Shown: one piece after another, positions 6,828 to 15,532 of the stretch
Numbering within the stretch: the first letter of the stretch is position 1
Layout: every line of letters begins with the position of its first letter
IMG/VR virus record: IMGVR_UViG_3300027759_000028
Coordinates: 1-32,862 of that record
Strand: one strand, 5' to 3'
Source of the DNA: a virus
DNA: 32,862 nucleotides
The notes under the pieces: model-generated
The model's input: the letters and a program-made list of their open reading frames with translations, nothing else
The model's database searches: none
What the model was told of the DNA's origin: nothing
Program-made: the position numbers and the translations under genes

Positions 6828-6847
6828 GAAAATTCTTAGGGAAACCT

Positions 6848-7768
6848 ATGTCAGAAGTTCAGGAAGCACCACAAGTGCAACCAAAGGTAGCCGCTAATGT
6901 GGTTACAAGTGAAAATTTAGCTGAATTTAACGCTAAGAGAATGGGTTTAGCTGATTCAACGCCTAGCGAGGCTGCACCGAGTGCAGAGCCGCCAGAGGTC
7001 GATAATGGGCAGAGTGAACCAGTTGAAGCGTCAGAGGAAGCGACAGCAACAGAGGATCGAAAACGAAATCCTAAGTTGGAAATTCGGTTTGAGAAGATAA
7101 CCAAGCAGCGTGAAGAAGCGAGAGAAGAAGCTCGCAAAGAGCGTGAAGCAAGGGAATCTTTAGAAGCCAAGGTCAGGGAACTTGAAGGCAGAAATCAGCC
7201 CCAAAAGGTTGAAGCGTCTGAAGAACCCCGACCAGAGCAGTTCACTGATATGTATGAATATGCGAAAGCATTGACAGACTATAAAGTGGATCAGCGGTTA
7301 GCGGAAGAAAAGCAAAAGGAAGCACAGGCTAAAGTAGAGGCTCAAAGGCAACAAGTGATAAACACTTGGGCAAAGCGAGTTGAATCTGCCAAAGCTGAGA
7401 TGCCTGATTTTGAGGCAATGGTTGGGTCTGCCGATGTTGTTGTGAGCAACGAAGTGCGTGATGCAATCTTTGAATCAGAAGTTGGCCCTCAAGTGCTATA
7501 TCACTTGGCTGAGAATCCCGAATTGGCTGAAAAACTGCAAGGCATGACAGTCACATCGGCATTGAGAACTATTGGGAAATTGGAGGCTCAGTTTGAAAAA
7601 GCAGAGCCTCAGACAAAGACTGTTGTTGGGAAAAGTAAAGCGCCAGCACCGATTAATCCGATAAGGTCTGCGGCTAATGGGCGTGATGTGAATCTAACTT
7701 CCGATGGGAAGTTTCATGGTTCTTATCAGGCTTGGAAAGCGGCTAGACTTTCAGGGCGAATCCGCTGA
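6848..7768 (+). CDS. scaffold protein
   Basis: This 306-residue protein is highly charged and helical: an acidic, Pro/Ala/Glu-rich N-terminal third, a coiled coil at about 90-120 (REEAREEARKEREARESLEA), a second charged helix around 155-185 and a basic C-terminal end (AWKAARLSGRIR). P22 scaffold gp8 is 303 residues and binds coat through a basic C-terminal helix-turn-helix. The gene sits between portal and coat, the fixed position for scaffolds. The call rests on composition, size and place; there are no catalytic residues to check. Confidence 0.8.
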   Translation: MSEVQEAPQVQPKVAANVVTSENLAEFNAKRMGLADSTPSEAAPSAEPPEVDNGQSEPVEASEEATATEDRKRNPKLEIRFEKITKQREEAREEARKEREARESLEAKVRELEGRNQPQKVEASEEPRPEQFTDMYEYAKALTDYKVDQRLAEEKQKEAQAKVEAQRQQVINTWAKRVESAKAEMPDFEAMVGSADVVVSNEVRDAIFESEVGPQVLYHLAENPELAEKLQGMTVTSALRTIGKLEAQFEKAEPQTKTVVGKSKAPAPINPIRSAANGRDVNLTSDGKFHGSYQAWKAARLSGRIR

Positions 7769-7798
7769 CATAAACCCATTCTTTGAAAGTAATACAAA

Positions 7799-9046
7799 AT
7801 GAGTAATAATCTTTTGACGATTTCAATGATCACCAATGAAGCATTGATGGTCTTAGAAAATGAATTGACCTTTTCGTCAGAGGTCGACCGCAACTATGAT
7901 GATCAATTCGCTGTTTCAGGCGCAAAGATTGGTAACACACTCAATGTTCGTAGACCAGGCCGTTTCATCGGCACTACTGGCCCTGCACTGAATGTTGAGG
8001 ACTTTAACGAGACTTCTGTTCCCGTTACCTTGTCAACTCAGTTCCATGTGGACACACAATTCACCACATCCGATTTAACATTATCTTTGGATATGTTCTC
8101 TGATCGTGTATTGAAGCCCGCTGTCGCTGCTGTCGCCAACAAAATTGACTTTGATGGTTTGACAATGGCTAAGAACGCAACTGCCAACATCGTTGGTACT
8201 GCTGGTACACCTCCCACATCCTTGCTCACCTACTTGACCGCTGGTGCTTACTTGGATGCTGAAGGCGCACCCCGTGATGGTCGTCGTTCATGTATCGTTG
8301 AGCCTTTCACTGGCGCAACCATTGTGGACAGCTTGAAGGGTTTGTTTGTTCCATCCGATGTGATTGGCAAGCAATACCAAAAGGGCATGATGGGCCGTGA
8401 CTCTGCTGGCATGAACTGGAAAATGGATCAGAACATTGTGAACCAAACTTTTGGTTCATACTCAACTGCTACATTGTCTTGCGCTACCACAACCGCCACT
8501 GGCTTCTTGACAACTGGTTGGGCACAAACATCTACCATTGCATTGACTGCTGCAACCGCAACCGCTGGTTTGAAGCAAGGCGATGTGATTCAGATCGCTG
8601 GCCTGTACGCTGTTAACCCCCAGAATCGTTCTGCATACGGCTCTGGCAAACTGCGTAACTTTGTTGTGACTGCTGATGTGACTGTTGCCACTTCTGGCAC
8701 TACTGCCGTGACTGTCAGCCCCGCTGTCATCACTGGTGGTCAGTTCCAAAACACAACTGTGACTTCTACAAGCGCAACCGCTGTTGTGACTCCTTTCAAC
8801 AACACTGGCACTGTGTCTCCCCAAAACATCGTTATGCACAAAAATGCATTTACGCTGGCTACGGCTGACCTGGAATTGCCAGACGGAGTGGTCTTTGCTG
8901 GTCGTGCAAGCGACAAGGAATTGGGCCTTTCTCTCCGTGTGATTAGGCAATATACAATCAACAATGACAGTATTCCAACTCGTGTGGATGTCTTGTATGG
9001 TTGGGCCCCTCTGTACCCCGAACTCGCTTGCCGAGTTGCGGCTTAA
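7799..9046 (+). CDS. major capsid (coat) protein, P22 gp5-like
   Basis: This 415-residue protein (P22 gp5 has 430) has the P22-type coat opening: NNLLTISMITNEALMVLENE, NYDDQFAVSGAKIGNTLNVRRPGRF and VTLSTQFHVDTQFTTSDLTL. The middle region (about 225-330) is Thr/Ala-rich with beta-strand character and probably corresponds to the extra inserted domain found in P22 coat. The end LSLRVIRQYTINNDSIPTR... returns to the conserved core. It forms the HK97-fold icosahedral shell. The start follows GAAAG nine bases upstream. Confidence 0.92.
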   Translation: MSNNLLTISMITNEALMVLENELTFSSEVDRNYDDQFAVSGAKIGNTLNVRRPGRFIGTTGPALNVEDFNETSVPVTLSTQFHVDTQFTTSDLTLSLDMFSDRVLKPAVAAVANKIDFDGLTMAKNATANIVGTAGTPPTSLLTYLTAGAYLDAEGAPRDGRRSCIVEPFTGATIVDSLKGLFVPSDVIGKQYQKGMMGRDSAGMNWKMDQNIVNQTFGSYSTATLSCATTTATGFLTTGWAQTSTIALTAATATAGLKQGDVIQIAGLYAVNPQNRSAYGSGKLRNFVVTADVTVATSGTTAVTVSPAVITGGQFQNTTVTSTSATAVVTPFNNTGTVSPQNIVMHKNAFTLATADLELPDGVVFAGRASDKELGLSLRVIRQYTINNDSIPTRVDVLYGWAPLYPELACRVAA

Positions 9047-9069
9047 TTAACTAAGGAAGGAAACGCATC

Positions 9070-9492
9070 ATGGCTAATCCAGGCGCAGCAACCACAGTAA
9101 GTAACCACCCGATTCAGTTGTCTAGCAACCAAGCAATTCGCTTGATCGGCTCTGCTCAGTCAGTCAACCTTAACGCTGTAGGCGACACAACCGCACCAAT
9201 CTTGGTGTCTGGTCGTGTTAGCGTGGCTTATGTTTTGGTTACTAACGCAAGCGTCAGCTTGACTACCGCACAAGTGGCTGTTTACACAGCACCTAGCGCT
9301 GGTGGTACAGCCGTGTTGTCAGCAACAGCCTTAACTGGTGCTACAACTGCCGCTAAAGTGGTAAACACAGCCGCATCTTCAACAGATGCAATCACAGGCG
9401 CAAATCTGTATATTCGTAACACCACTGCACAGGGCGCAGCCGCCACAGCAGATGTGTTCATTTACGGCTATGACCTGACATTCTTGCCATAA
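9070..9492 (+). CDS. putative head decoration or head-fibre protein
   Basis: This 140-residue protein is Ala/Thr/Val-rich with repeated beta strands and almost no charged residues, like phage surface modules. It follows the coat gene by 23 bases with a strong ribosome site (AAGGAAGG) and is the last gene before an intrinsic terminator, so it would be made at high level together with the coat protein. That supports a capsid-bound role. I do not recognise the family, and a tail component remains possible. Confidence 0.65.
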   Translation: MANPGAATTVSNHPIQLSSNQAIRLIGSAQSVNLNAVGDTTAPILVSGRVSVAYVLVTNASVSLTTAQVAVYTAPSAGGTAVLSATALTGATTAAKVVNTAASSTDAITGANLYIRNTTAQGAAATADVFIYGYDLTFLP

Positions 9493-9512
9493 AAATGGCT
9501 TGAAATAATTGA

Positions 9513-9549
9513 AAAGGCTGCCCTCAAAAGGGGTGGCTTTTTCTTTTTT
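9513..9549 (+). terminator. intrinsic terminator after the coat operon
   Basis: The left arm AAAG-(G)-CTGCCC (9513-9523, one bulged G) pairs with GGGTGGCTTT (9531-9540), a ten-pair stem with two G/T wobbles and a seven-base loop. It is followed by the run TTTTTCTTTTTT ending at 9549. The position, 20 bases after the decoration gene, is typical for the end of a coat operon. Confidence 0.8.
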
Positions 9550-9555
9550 AGAACA

Positions 9556-9561
9556 TATAAT
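9556..9561 (+). promoter_or_regulatory. perfect -10 box before the fibre genes
   Basis: TATAAT occurs right after the terminator, 24 bases before the next ATG. No convincing -35 box is seen at the right distance, because that DNA is the terminator stem. It may be a weak or extended promoter that restarts transcription for the fibre and tail genes. Confidence 0.35.
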
Positions 9562-9584
9562 TTAATGAACTGAAAGGCATTGGT

Positions 9585-9848
9585 ATGTCAAATTACTCAC
9601 AGATTTCCGCTACCACTTTGGTAAAGAATCAGCCTGGCAAACTTAAAGGCATTTTTTGCACAAGCGCCACTAGCTCACCCACAGTCACTGTGTACGATGC
9701 CCAAACCCCTGACACAACTGTCAAAATCATTGACACTTACACAATGTCAGCGGCACAAAACATCAACTTCTTTGATGGCATAAATTGTGAAAACGGCTTG
9801 TATGTCGTGATTAGCGGCACTGCAAGCGTAACTGTTTACTTTGAATAA
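9585..9848 (+). CDS. small beta-rich structural protein
   Basis: This 87-residue protein (YSQISATTLVKNQPGKLKGI... ending ASVTVYFE) has alternating strands and a central DAQTPDTTVKIIDT segment. It resembles small virion proteins that sit between head and fibre genes. The ATG follows GAAAGG by eight bases. The stop overlaps the start of the 686-residue fibre (TAATG). No family name can be given; a fibre attachment or decoration role is inferred from location. Confidence 0.6.
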   Translation: MSNYSQISATTLVKNQPGKLKGIFCTSATSSPTVTVYDAQTPDTTVKIIDTYTMSAAQNINFFDGINCENGLYVVISGTASVTVYFE

Positions 9849-11908
9849 TGTCTAACAGCGCGGCTGTCACTCAGACAACCAACATTGTCCCTGTTCAGGG
9901 CGTTTTTGCCCCTGAGCCTACCTTTGCCCTCCAATACTTTGTTGGGCCAGCGGGAACGCCTTTCTATGGCCCTGCAAACGCCACCTTTACAAGCATTACG
10001 ACTGTAACTGGCACGATCACCACAACCCCATCTGCTGATACTGACATTGCCAACAAGGGATATGTGGATTCGGTTGCCCAAGGTCTTGATGTCAAAGCAT
10101 CGTGCGTTTATTCGACAACGGCAAACATTACCTTGTCGGGTCTTGGCACTCAAGGCGGTGGTGATTGGGCATCAAGTCTAAGTGAGGGTGATCGGGTTTT
10201 GGTCAAGAATCAGTCAAGCAGCCAATTCAACGGCATCTATGTGGCCTCTGCGACTGCTTGGTCACGATCAGCCGACATGAATGTTTGGGCTGAAGTCCCA
10301 TCAGCGTTTACATTTATTGAATCAGGGACAACCCTAGCTGATACGGGATGGGTTTGCACTGCCAATCAGGGCGGCACAATTGATGTGACTCCGATCACTT
10401 GGTCACAGTTTTCGGGTGCGGGTTCTTATTTAGCGGGAACAGGGTTAACCCTTACAGGCAACACTTTCAGCATCACCAACACAGGCGTTACAGCCGCTGC
10501 TTATGGTTCTGCTTCTCAAGTTGGGACTTTTACTGTCAATGCACAAGGCCAATTAACTTTGGCGGGTAGCACAAACATTGCAATTGCCGCCACTCAAATC
10601 ACTAGCGGCACGATTGACACTGCCCGTATATCAGGATCATATACAGGCATCACAGGCGTTGGGACACTCACCAATCTGAGTGTGACCAACACGATCACAG
10701 GATCAATTTCAGGTAATGCGGCAACTGCAACATCTGCAACAAATCTTGCAAATGGAACTGTTGGTGCAATTCCTTATCAAACTGGCTCTAGCGCAACCGC
10801 ATTTTTGAGTGCTGGCACAAACGGACAAGTGTTGACCTTGGCATCGGGTATTCCCTCATGGGCAACTCCGACCACAGGAACTGTGACTTCTGTTGCCCAA
10901 ACCTTTACGGGTGGCATCATTTCTGTTGGCGGCTCACCCATCACAACTTCAGGCACATTGGCTCTGACTGTGGCGGGAACTAGCGGTGGTATTCCTTACT
11001 TCACAAGCGCATCGGCATGGGCATCTTCTGCGGCTTTGGCGGCAAATGCTTTGATGGTTGGTGGCGGTGCGGGATTAGCCCCTAGCACGATTACAACAGG
11101 CACAGGGGTAGTGACAGCCTTGGGCGTGAATACAGGCTCTAGCGGGGCTTTTGTGGTCAATGGTGGGGCTTTGGGTACACCATCAAGCGGAACAGTTACC
11201 AATCTGACAGGAACTGCCTCAATCAACATCAACGGCACTGTTGGCGCAACCACTCCGACAACAGGAAAGTTCACCACAATTGATTTCAGCAGCACTTTGG
11301 CGGTATCAGGTGCAACGGGTTCTGCGGGTCAAGTTCTAACTTCTAATGGCTCAAGCGCACCGACTTGGACAACCCCGACCGCCTATGCGACTGTGACCGA
11401 TGACACCACCACAAATGCGGTGCGTTATCCACTGTTTGCAAATCAGACCACAGGCAACCTGACAACCGAATATGTGAGTTCTACCAAGCTGAACTACAAC
11501 CCAAGTTCAGGATTGCTCACAGCAACGGGCTTTAGCGGCTCTGGTGCGAGTTTGACAAGCCTCCCTGCGGGTCAACTATCAGGAACGATTCCAAGCGGTG
11601 TATTGGGCAATTCAAACCTTTATGTTGGCACGACTTCCATTGCTTTGAATCGGTCAAGTAGCGCACAGTCTTTAACAGGCGTGAACATTGATGGGTCAGC
11701 GGGTTCTGCAACGACTGCGGGAACGGCAACAAATGCCACAAATGTGGCAATTACTGATGATACGACCACAGCCTCAGATATGTATATTTCTTGGGTTACT
11801 GCTAGTACAGGAAATTTGCCTAACAAGGTATCATCGACTAAACTCAAATTTAATCCATCCACAGGCGTTTTGACCGCAACTGGTGGCGTTCTTGGAGGCA
11901 CATTCTGA
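9848..11908 (+). CDS. tail fibre protein with repeated shaft
   Basis: This 686-residue protein has an N-terminal part containing ADTDIANKGYVDSVAQGLDVK and a GDRVLVKNQSSSQFNGIY module, both common in fibres. A long Gly/Ser/Thr-rich shaft follows with many GTVTSV-, GGIPYFTS- and ATTPTTGKFT-type elements. The last quarter has two copies of a roughly 47-residue unit. No enzyme domain is visible. It probably forms trimers that bind the host surface. The C-terminus Gly-Gly-Thr-Phe is encoded by the GGAGG ribosome site of the next gene. Starts inside the previous stop codon. Confidence 0.85.
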   Translation: MSNSAAVTQTTNIVPVQGVFAPEPTFALQYFVGPAGTPFYGPANATFTSITTVTGTITTTPSADTDIANKGYVDSVAQGLDVKASCVYSTTANITLSGLGTQGGGDWASSLSEGDRVLVKNQSSSQFNGIYVASATAWSRSADMNVWAEVPSAFTFIESGTTLADTGWVCTANQGGTIDVTPITWSQFSGAGSYLAGTGLTLTGNTFSITNTGVTAAAYGSASQVGTFTVNAQGQLTLAGSTNIAIAATQITSGTIDTARISGSYTGITGVGTLTNLSVTNTITGSISGNAATATSATNLANGTVGAIPYQTGSSATAFLSAGTNGQVLTLASGIPSWATPTTGTVTSVAQTFTGGIISVGGSPITTSGTLALTVAGTSGGIPYFTSASAWASSAALAANALMVGGGAGLAPSTITTGTGVVTALGVNTGSSGAFVVNGGALGTPSSGTVTNLTGTASININGTVGATTPTTGKFTTIDFSSTLAVSGATGSAGQVLTSNGSSAPTWTTPTAYATVTDDTTTNAVRYPLFANQTTGNLTTEYVSSTKLNYNPSSGLLTATGFSGSGASLTSLPAGQLSGTIPSGVLGNSNLYVGTTSIALNRSSSAQSLTGVNIDGSAGSATTAGTATNATNVAITDDTTTASDMYISWVTASTGNLPNKVSSTKLKFNPSTGVLTATGGVLGGTF
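11390..11884 (+). repeat. two diverged shaft repeats in the tail fibre
   Basis: Residues 515-562 (11390-11533) and 634-679 (11747-11884) of the fibre share the pattern T-D-D-T-T-T, then T-x-G-N-L, then VSSTKL-x-(Y/F)-NPS-(S/T)-G-(L/V)-LTATG. Between them lies a 71-residue spacer. The copies are clear at protein level and diverged in DNA, so the duplication is not recent. Confidence 0.75.
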
Positions 11909-12183
11909 TGTGGAAAATACTAGAAATTCAAGCCAATGGCGATCTGATCACAGGCGCTAGGTATTTCTGCGCTAAAAACGGGGTTGACACAGAAGGTTGG
12001 TGGCAGTTTGCCGAGCCTGTCTTGAACACTCCATTTGCCGATGTGACCGAGGAAATGGTTATTGGTTGGGTTACAAAAGACATTGGCGCACAAGTTGAGG
12101 CAAGGCTTGATGAGCAAGCGGCAGTCACTCAAAAAACTGTGGTTGCCCCTTGGTTGCCCCAAGTCTTTACACCGAGCATCTAA
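11908..12183 (+). CDS. small conserved tail-region protein (DUF7936-like)
   Basis: This 91-residue protein starts MWKILEIQANGDLITGARYF, has the central segment ADVTEEMVIGWV and ends with VVAPWLPQVFTPSI. These segments recur in a phage family placed among fibre genes; I associate it with DUF7936 from memory. It overlaps the fibre stop (TGATG), with GGAGG nine bases before the ATG. It may be a fibre chaperone or an adaptor, by location only. Confidence 0.65.
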   Translation: MWKILEIQANGDLITGARYFCAKNGVDTEGWWQFAEPVLNTPFADVTEEMVIGWVTKDIGAQVEARLDEQAAVTQKTVVAPWLPQVFTPSI

Positions 12184-12666
12184 ATGGCACAAGCTGGCTT
12201 TACCCCCATCCAACTGTACTTTAGCAGTACAACCACCAATGTTCCTTTGGCGGCTAATCTTACCAATGGTGAGTTGGCAATCAACACGGCTGATGGCGTT
12301 CTGTTTTACAAAGATTCGGGCGGCACAGTACGCACCTTGGCAAAGGTTAATTCTGCCCCTGTAACGGCAACGGCAGACTACACAGTCACGGCAACCGATG
12401 TTTGGGTGATCAACAATAAAACAGGATCAAGTCTGACTGTGACTTTGCCAACGCCAAGCACAAACACGGGGCGAGTTTTGACCATTCAGAACTATCAAGC
12501 GCAGACTGTTATTTCAGCGTCTAGCAATGTTGTTTCTCAAGGTGGCGGTGCGGCTGGTACTGCAATTCTTGCCGCTAGTGTTGGTGATTCAGCGGTCTTG
12601 GTATCAAATGGAACAAATTGGGTAATGATGCAATATGCTTCTTACAACAATCTGTTGTTAGAGTAA
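12184..12666 (+). CDS. fibre-like virion protein
   Basis: This 160-residue protein begins MAQAGFTPIQLYFSSTTTN and contains AANLTNGELAINTADGVLFYKD, the common phage fibre element that marks the start of a shaft, then a beta-rich part with VTLPTPSTNTGRVLTIQNY. It ends in V-S-N-G-T-N-W-V-M-M. It starts directly after the preceding stop. The pattern fits a short fibre or fibre tip exposed on the virion; no enzyme motif is seen. Confidence 0.7.
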   Translation: MAQAGFTPIQLYFSSTTTNVPLAANLTNGELAINTADGVLFYKDSGGTVRTLAKVNSAPVTATADYTVTATDVWVINNKTGSSLTVTLPTPSTNTGRVLTIQNYQAQTVISASSNVVSQGGGAAGTAILAASVGDSAVLVSNGTNWVMMQYASYNNLLLE

Positions 12667-12675
12667 GGAAAAAAA

Positions 12676-14355
12676 ATGGCTGTTAATTTATCCCCTGTTG
12701 GTGGCGTAGCTTCACAATTCTTTGACAACGATGGAAATGTTCTGTCGGGTGGCAAGATTTACACCTACACCGCTGGCACTTCCACACCCGCCACAACTTA
12801 CACAACTTCTGCGGGTTCTATTGCTCATTCCAATCCAATTATTTTGGATTCTGCGGGGCGTGTGCCAGGCGGTGAGATTTGGTTAACTGCAAATATAAAC
12901 TTCAAGTTTGTTTTAAAAACTAGCGGTGATGTTTTAATTGGCACTTACGACAATGTTGCATCTTCGCCATATACAGATGCGTCTTTGGTAACTTATACAC
13001 CCGCTGGCGCTAACGCTGTAACAACCACAGTACAAGCTAAATTGCGTGAATCTGTCAGTGTTATGGATTTTGGCGCAAGTCCATCAAATACTTCTGCACA
13101 AAATACTACGGCATTTCAAAATGCGCTAAATGCACATGACACCATCTATGTTCCTGATGGAACATATTTGTGCGGTGCGTTAACTTTTAACGCTGGAAAT
13201 GTTTTGTCGGGTGAATCAAGACAAAACACTATTCTTACTTACACAGGATCAACTAGCTTTATTACGGGCGGTGCTGATCTGAATCGAGTAGGACTAGAAA
13301 ACATAAGTATCACAGCATCAGGCTCTCCTACTGGGTATGGTGTATTTTTTGACCTAAGTACAGTACGCCAACCAAGATTCGTTAACATTGCTGTTACTGG
13401 TTTTAAATCTGCTATTAGGATTGATGATGCACTGAATGGCTGGGTTGAACAGGTCTATCTTGGTGGTCAAGGCCCAAGTGTTGCTAATGGCGTTGGTTTG
13501 CAATTTGGTGAAAGCCCATCACAATCAGGCACTACATGGCAAGTAAACAATGTTTATATTGTTAATTTTCAAATTGGCGTTAAAACATGGGCTACTGCGT
13601 CCATGTTCAATACTTTAATTATTGAACTTTGCAGTATTGGCTTCTATTCAAGCACTTCATCCACTGTTATTTCACCTTGGTTTGATTCAGTAACAACTGA
13701 ATTTTCGCTGTTTTTAAACGGCATTTGTATCATTGGCCCAAGATGGTATAACAACACACCGCAAATAAGTGTTGATAGCACAACAACATTATCAAGAACA
13801 ACTATTATTCCCGCATCAGGCGATGTAAACCCTAGTTTAGCGCCCTCATGGAGACTTGGATATTTTAATATTTGGCGAGATGGCGCATTGCAGCATGACT
13901 ATCTTATGACGGGTGCATCTGCAAATTACAATTTTTCAATTCGACCAACCACAGATTACACACACGCAATTGAGCGTAAAACTACAGCTTCAAATGGGTA
14001 TAACTTTACGCTTCAAGCTGGTGGTGTAAAGTCTGGCGAAACAAATACAAATGGCGGAACTTTGTTGTTGTCAGGCGGCATTGCTACTGGTTCTGGCAAT
14101 TCGTCTGTTGAAATTTACACCGCAACGCCTGGCGCATCAGGCGCAACAGATTTAATTCCAACTCGAAAATGGTTATTTGGTGGTGAAGGTAAGTTTTACC
14201 CAAATGCTGATGGAACTTATGATATTGGTAATACAACCAATAGAGTTCAAAGAGTTTATGCAAAACAAGGTTTTGTGGTGACTACTCCAGACGGAACAAA
14301 AAACTATTTGATCGCTGTTGACAATTCTGGCGGTTTAACAACAACTCTTATTTAA
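12676..14355 (+). CDS. tailspike with pectate-lyase-type beta-helix
   Basis: This 559-residue protein has a virion-binding N-terminal domain (about 1-110: SQFFDNDGNVLSGGKIYTYTAGTSTPATTY ... L-D-S-A-G-R-V-P-G-G-E-I-W-L), which resembles the head-binding part of podoviral tailspikes. Next is the SVMDFGASPSNTSAQNTTAFQNAL signature of the Pectate_lyase_3 superfamily at about 115-145, then a right-handed beta-helix. The last part has Asn/Thr-rich strands. Such spikes bind and often cut surface polysaccharide; substrate and catalytic acids cannot be read from the sequence. Codon use is more AT-rich than in the neighbours, which suggests separate acquisition. Confidence 0.85.
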   Translation: MAVNLSPVGGVASQFFDNDGNVLSGGKIYTYTAGTSTPATTYTTSAGSIAHSNPIILDSAGRVPGGEIWLTANINFKFVLKTSGDVLIGTYDNVASSPYTDASLVTYTPAGANAVTTTVQAKLRESVSVMDFGASPSNTSAQNTTAFQNALNAHDTIYVPDGTYLCGALTFNAGNVLSGESRQNTILTYTGSTSFITGGADLNRVGLENISITASGSPTGYGVFFDLSTVRQPRFVNIAVTGFKSAIRIDDALNGWVEQVYLGGQGPSVANGVGLQFGESPSQSGTTWQVNNVYIVNFQIGVKTWATASMFNTLIIELCSIGFYSSTSSTVISPWFDSVTTEFSLFLNGICIIGPRWYNNTPQISVDSTTTLSRTTIIPASGDVNPSLAPSWRLGYFNIWRDGALQHDYLMTGASANYNFSIRPTTDYTHAIERKTTASNGYNFTLQAGGVKSGETNTNGGTLLLSGGIATGSGNSSVEIYTATPGASGATDLIPTRKWLFGGEGKFYPNADGTYDIGNTTNRVQRVYAKQGFVVTTPDGTKNYLIAVDNSGGLTTTLI

Positions 14356-14360
14356 TAAAA

Positions 14361-15191
14361 ATGGCTAATACAAAAATATCTGCATTAACTGGTGCTACCA
14401 CCCCGTTAGCTGGTACTGAGGTATTGCCTATCGTGCAGAGCAGTACAACAAAAAATGTATCTGTTACTAACTTGACCGCTGGTCGATCTGTGTCTGCAAC
14501 AAACTTCATTCCATCTGGCTCTACTGTGCCTACAAATGGTTTGTATTTGCCAGCCGCTAACGCAGTTGGTATAGCTACAAATAGCACAAATGCCGTTTAC
14601 ATTAACTCATCACAAGCAGTAATAGTGGGGGCTACAACACCAGATTTGTATAGCCAAAATACAGTCAATGGTTTTTCCATTGTGCCAGGCACTTCAACTG
14701 CTATACAAATTGCAAATGATCCCGCTGGTTCAACTGGCAATGCTTGTGTGCTGTTAAATTTTAGAAATACGCCTGTTAGTGGCGCTAAGTTTATTAGATT
14801 TTTTTATAACGGCTCATCTGAAGTTGGCTCAATTTCTTTGAACGGCACAACTGGTGTTCTTTACAACATAACATCTGACTACCGCCTTAAAAATAACGCA
14901 GTACCAGTTACGGGTGCTAAAGACTTTGTGATGAGTTTACAGCCTAAAACTTGGGATTGGCATGATGGATCAGGCAAAGGCGTTGGCTTTATTGCCCATG
15001 AGTTTATGCAAGTTGCTAAATATTCTGGAAATGGCGAAAAGGATGCTGTTGATACTGATGGCAGCCCTGTATATCAAAATATTCAACCATCTTCATCTGA
15101 AGTAATGGCAAATTTAGTAGCGTTCATACAAGAACAAGCCGAAACAATCAACGCACTGACCGCCAGAATTGTGGCGTTAGAGGCAAAATAA
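14361..15191 (+). CDS. tail fibre with C-terminal S74 intramolecular chaperone
   Basis: This 276-residue protein has a fibre-like first part (ISALTGATTPLAGTEVLPIV) and ends with a peptidase S74 type self-cleaving chaperone from about residue 170. The S-D-Y-R-L-K motif supplies the Ser172/Lys177 dyad, followed by MSLQPKTWDWHDGSGKGVGF, the IAHE segment and a C-terminal coiled coil (VAFIQEQAETINALTARIVALE). In the known families the chaperone trimerises the fibre, cleaves before the catalytic Ser and is released. This fibre would then end at residue 171. It follows the tailspike by five bases and has similar AT-rich codon use. Confidence 0.88.
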   Translation: MANTKISALTGATTPLAGTEVLPIVQSSTTKNVSVTNLTAGRSVSATNFIPSGSTVPTNGLYLPAANAVGIATNSTNAVYINSSQAVIVGATTPDLYSQNTVNGFSIVPGTSTAIQIANDPAGSTGNACVLLNFRNTPVSGAKFIRFFYNGSSEVGSISLNGTTGVLYNITSDYRLKNNAVPVTGAKDFVMSLQPKTWDWHDGSGKGVGFIAHEFMQVAKYSGNGEKDAVDTDGSPVYQNIQPSSSEVMANLVAFIQEQAETINALTARIVALEAK

Positions 15192-15224
15192 TCTTTATTT
15201 TTAAAGCACAACTAAGGAACAATC

Positions 15225-15518
15225 ATGGCACTTCGTAAAATTATTGAAGCTGAAGGCACTGCCACAGTTCAGACTCCTATGGGGCTAATTGAAAATGGCG
15301 TTCAACGTGTGTCTTTTTCCGCTTATGTAAAAGTACTTAGCATTAACGGAAATAAGACAGACATCATTGCAACTGTTAACTTCAAAGGCGATGTCCAACA
15401 ACTTACTAAGCAGTACTTTGTGCCTGTTTCTGTTGCTTCTGGCTCACCAAACTTCATTGCCCAAGTCTATGAGCATTTAAAAACGCTAGAAGAATTCGCT
15501 GGCGCTGAAGATTGCTAA
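15225..15518 (+). CDS. unknown 97-residue protein
   Basis: This protein (MALRKIIEAEGTATVQTPMG ... HLKTLEEFAGAEDC) has alternating strands followed by one helix, typical of small tail or baseplate components. A good ribosome site (AAGGAACAATC) precedes the ATG, and the gene lies between the last fibre and the gp4-like gene. I do not recognise a family. The location suggests a virion or assembly role. Confidence 0.6.
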   Translation: MALRKIIEAEGTATVQTPMGLIENGVQRVSFSAYVKVLSINGNKTDIIATVNFKGDVQQLTKQYFVPVSVASGSPNFIAQVYEHLKTLEEFAGAEDC

Positions 15519-15532
15519 CTAAAGGATAAGAA

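Noticed and set aside
8462-8950. 162-codon open frame on the minus strand inside the coat gene
   Set aside because: Ser/Cys/His-rich odd composition, no ribosome site and antisense to a clear P22-type coat gene; it is a shadow of Thr/Ala-rich codons.
15191-15224. CTTTA/TAAAG hairpin after the S74 fibre as terminator
   Set aside because: The stem has almost no G/C and no T run follows; the next gene has only a ribosome site, so read-through is likely.
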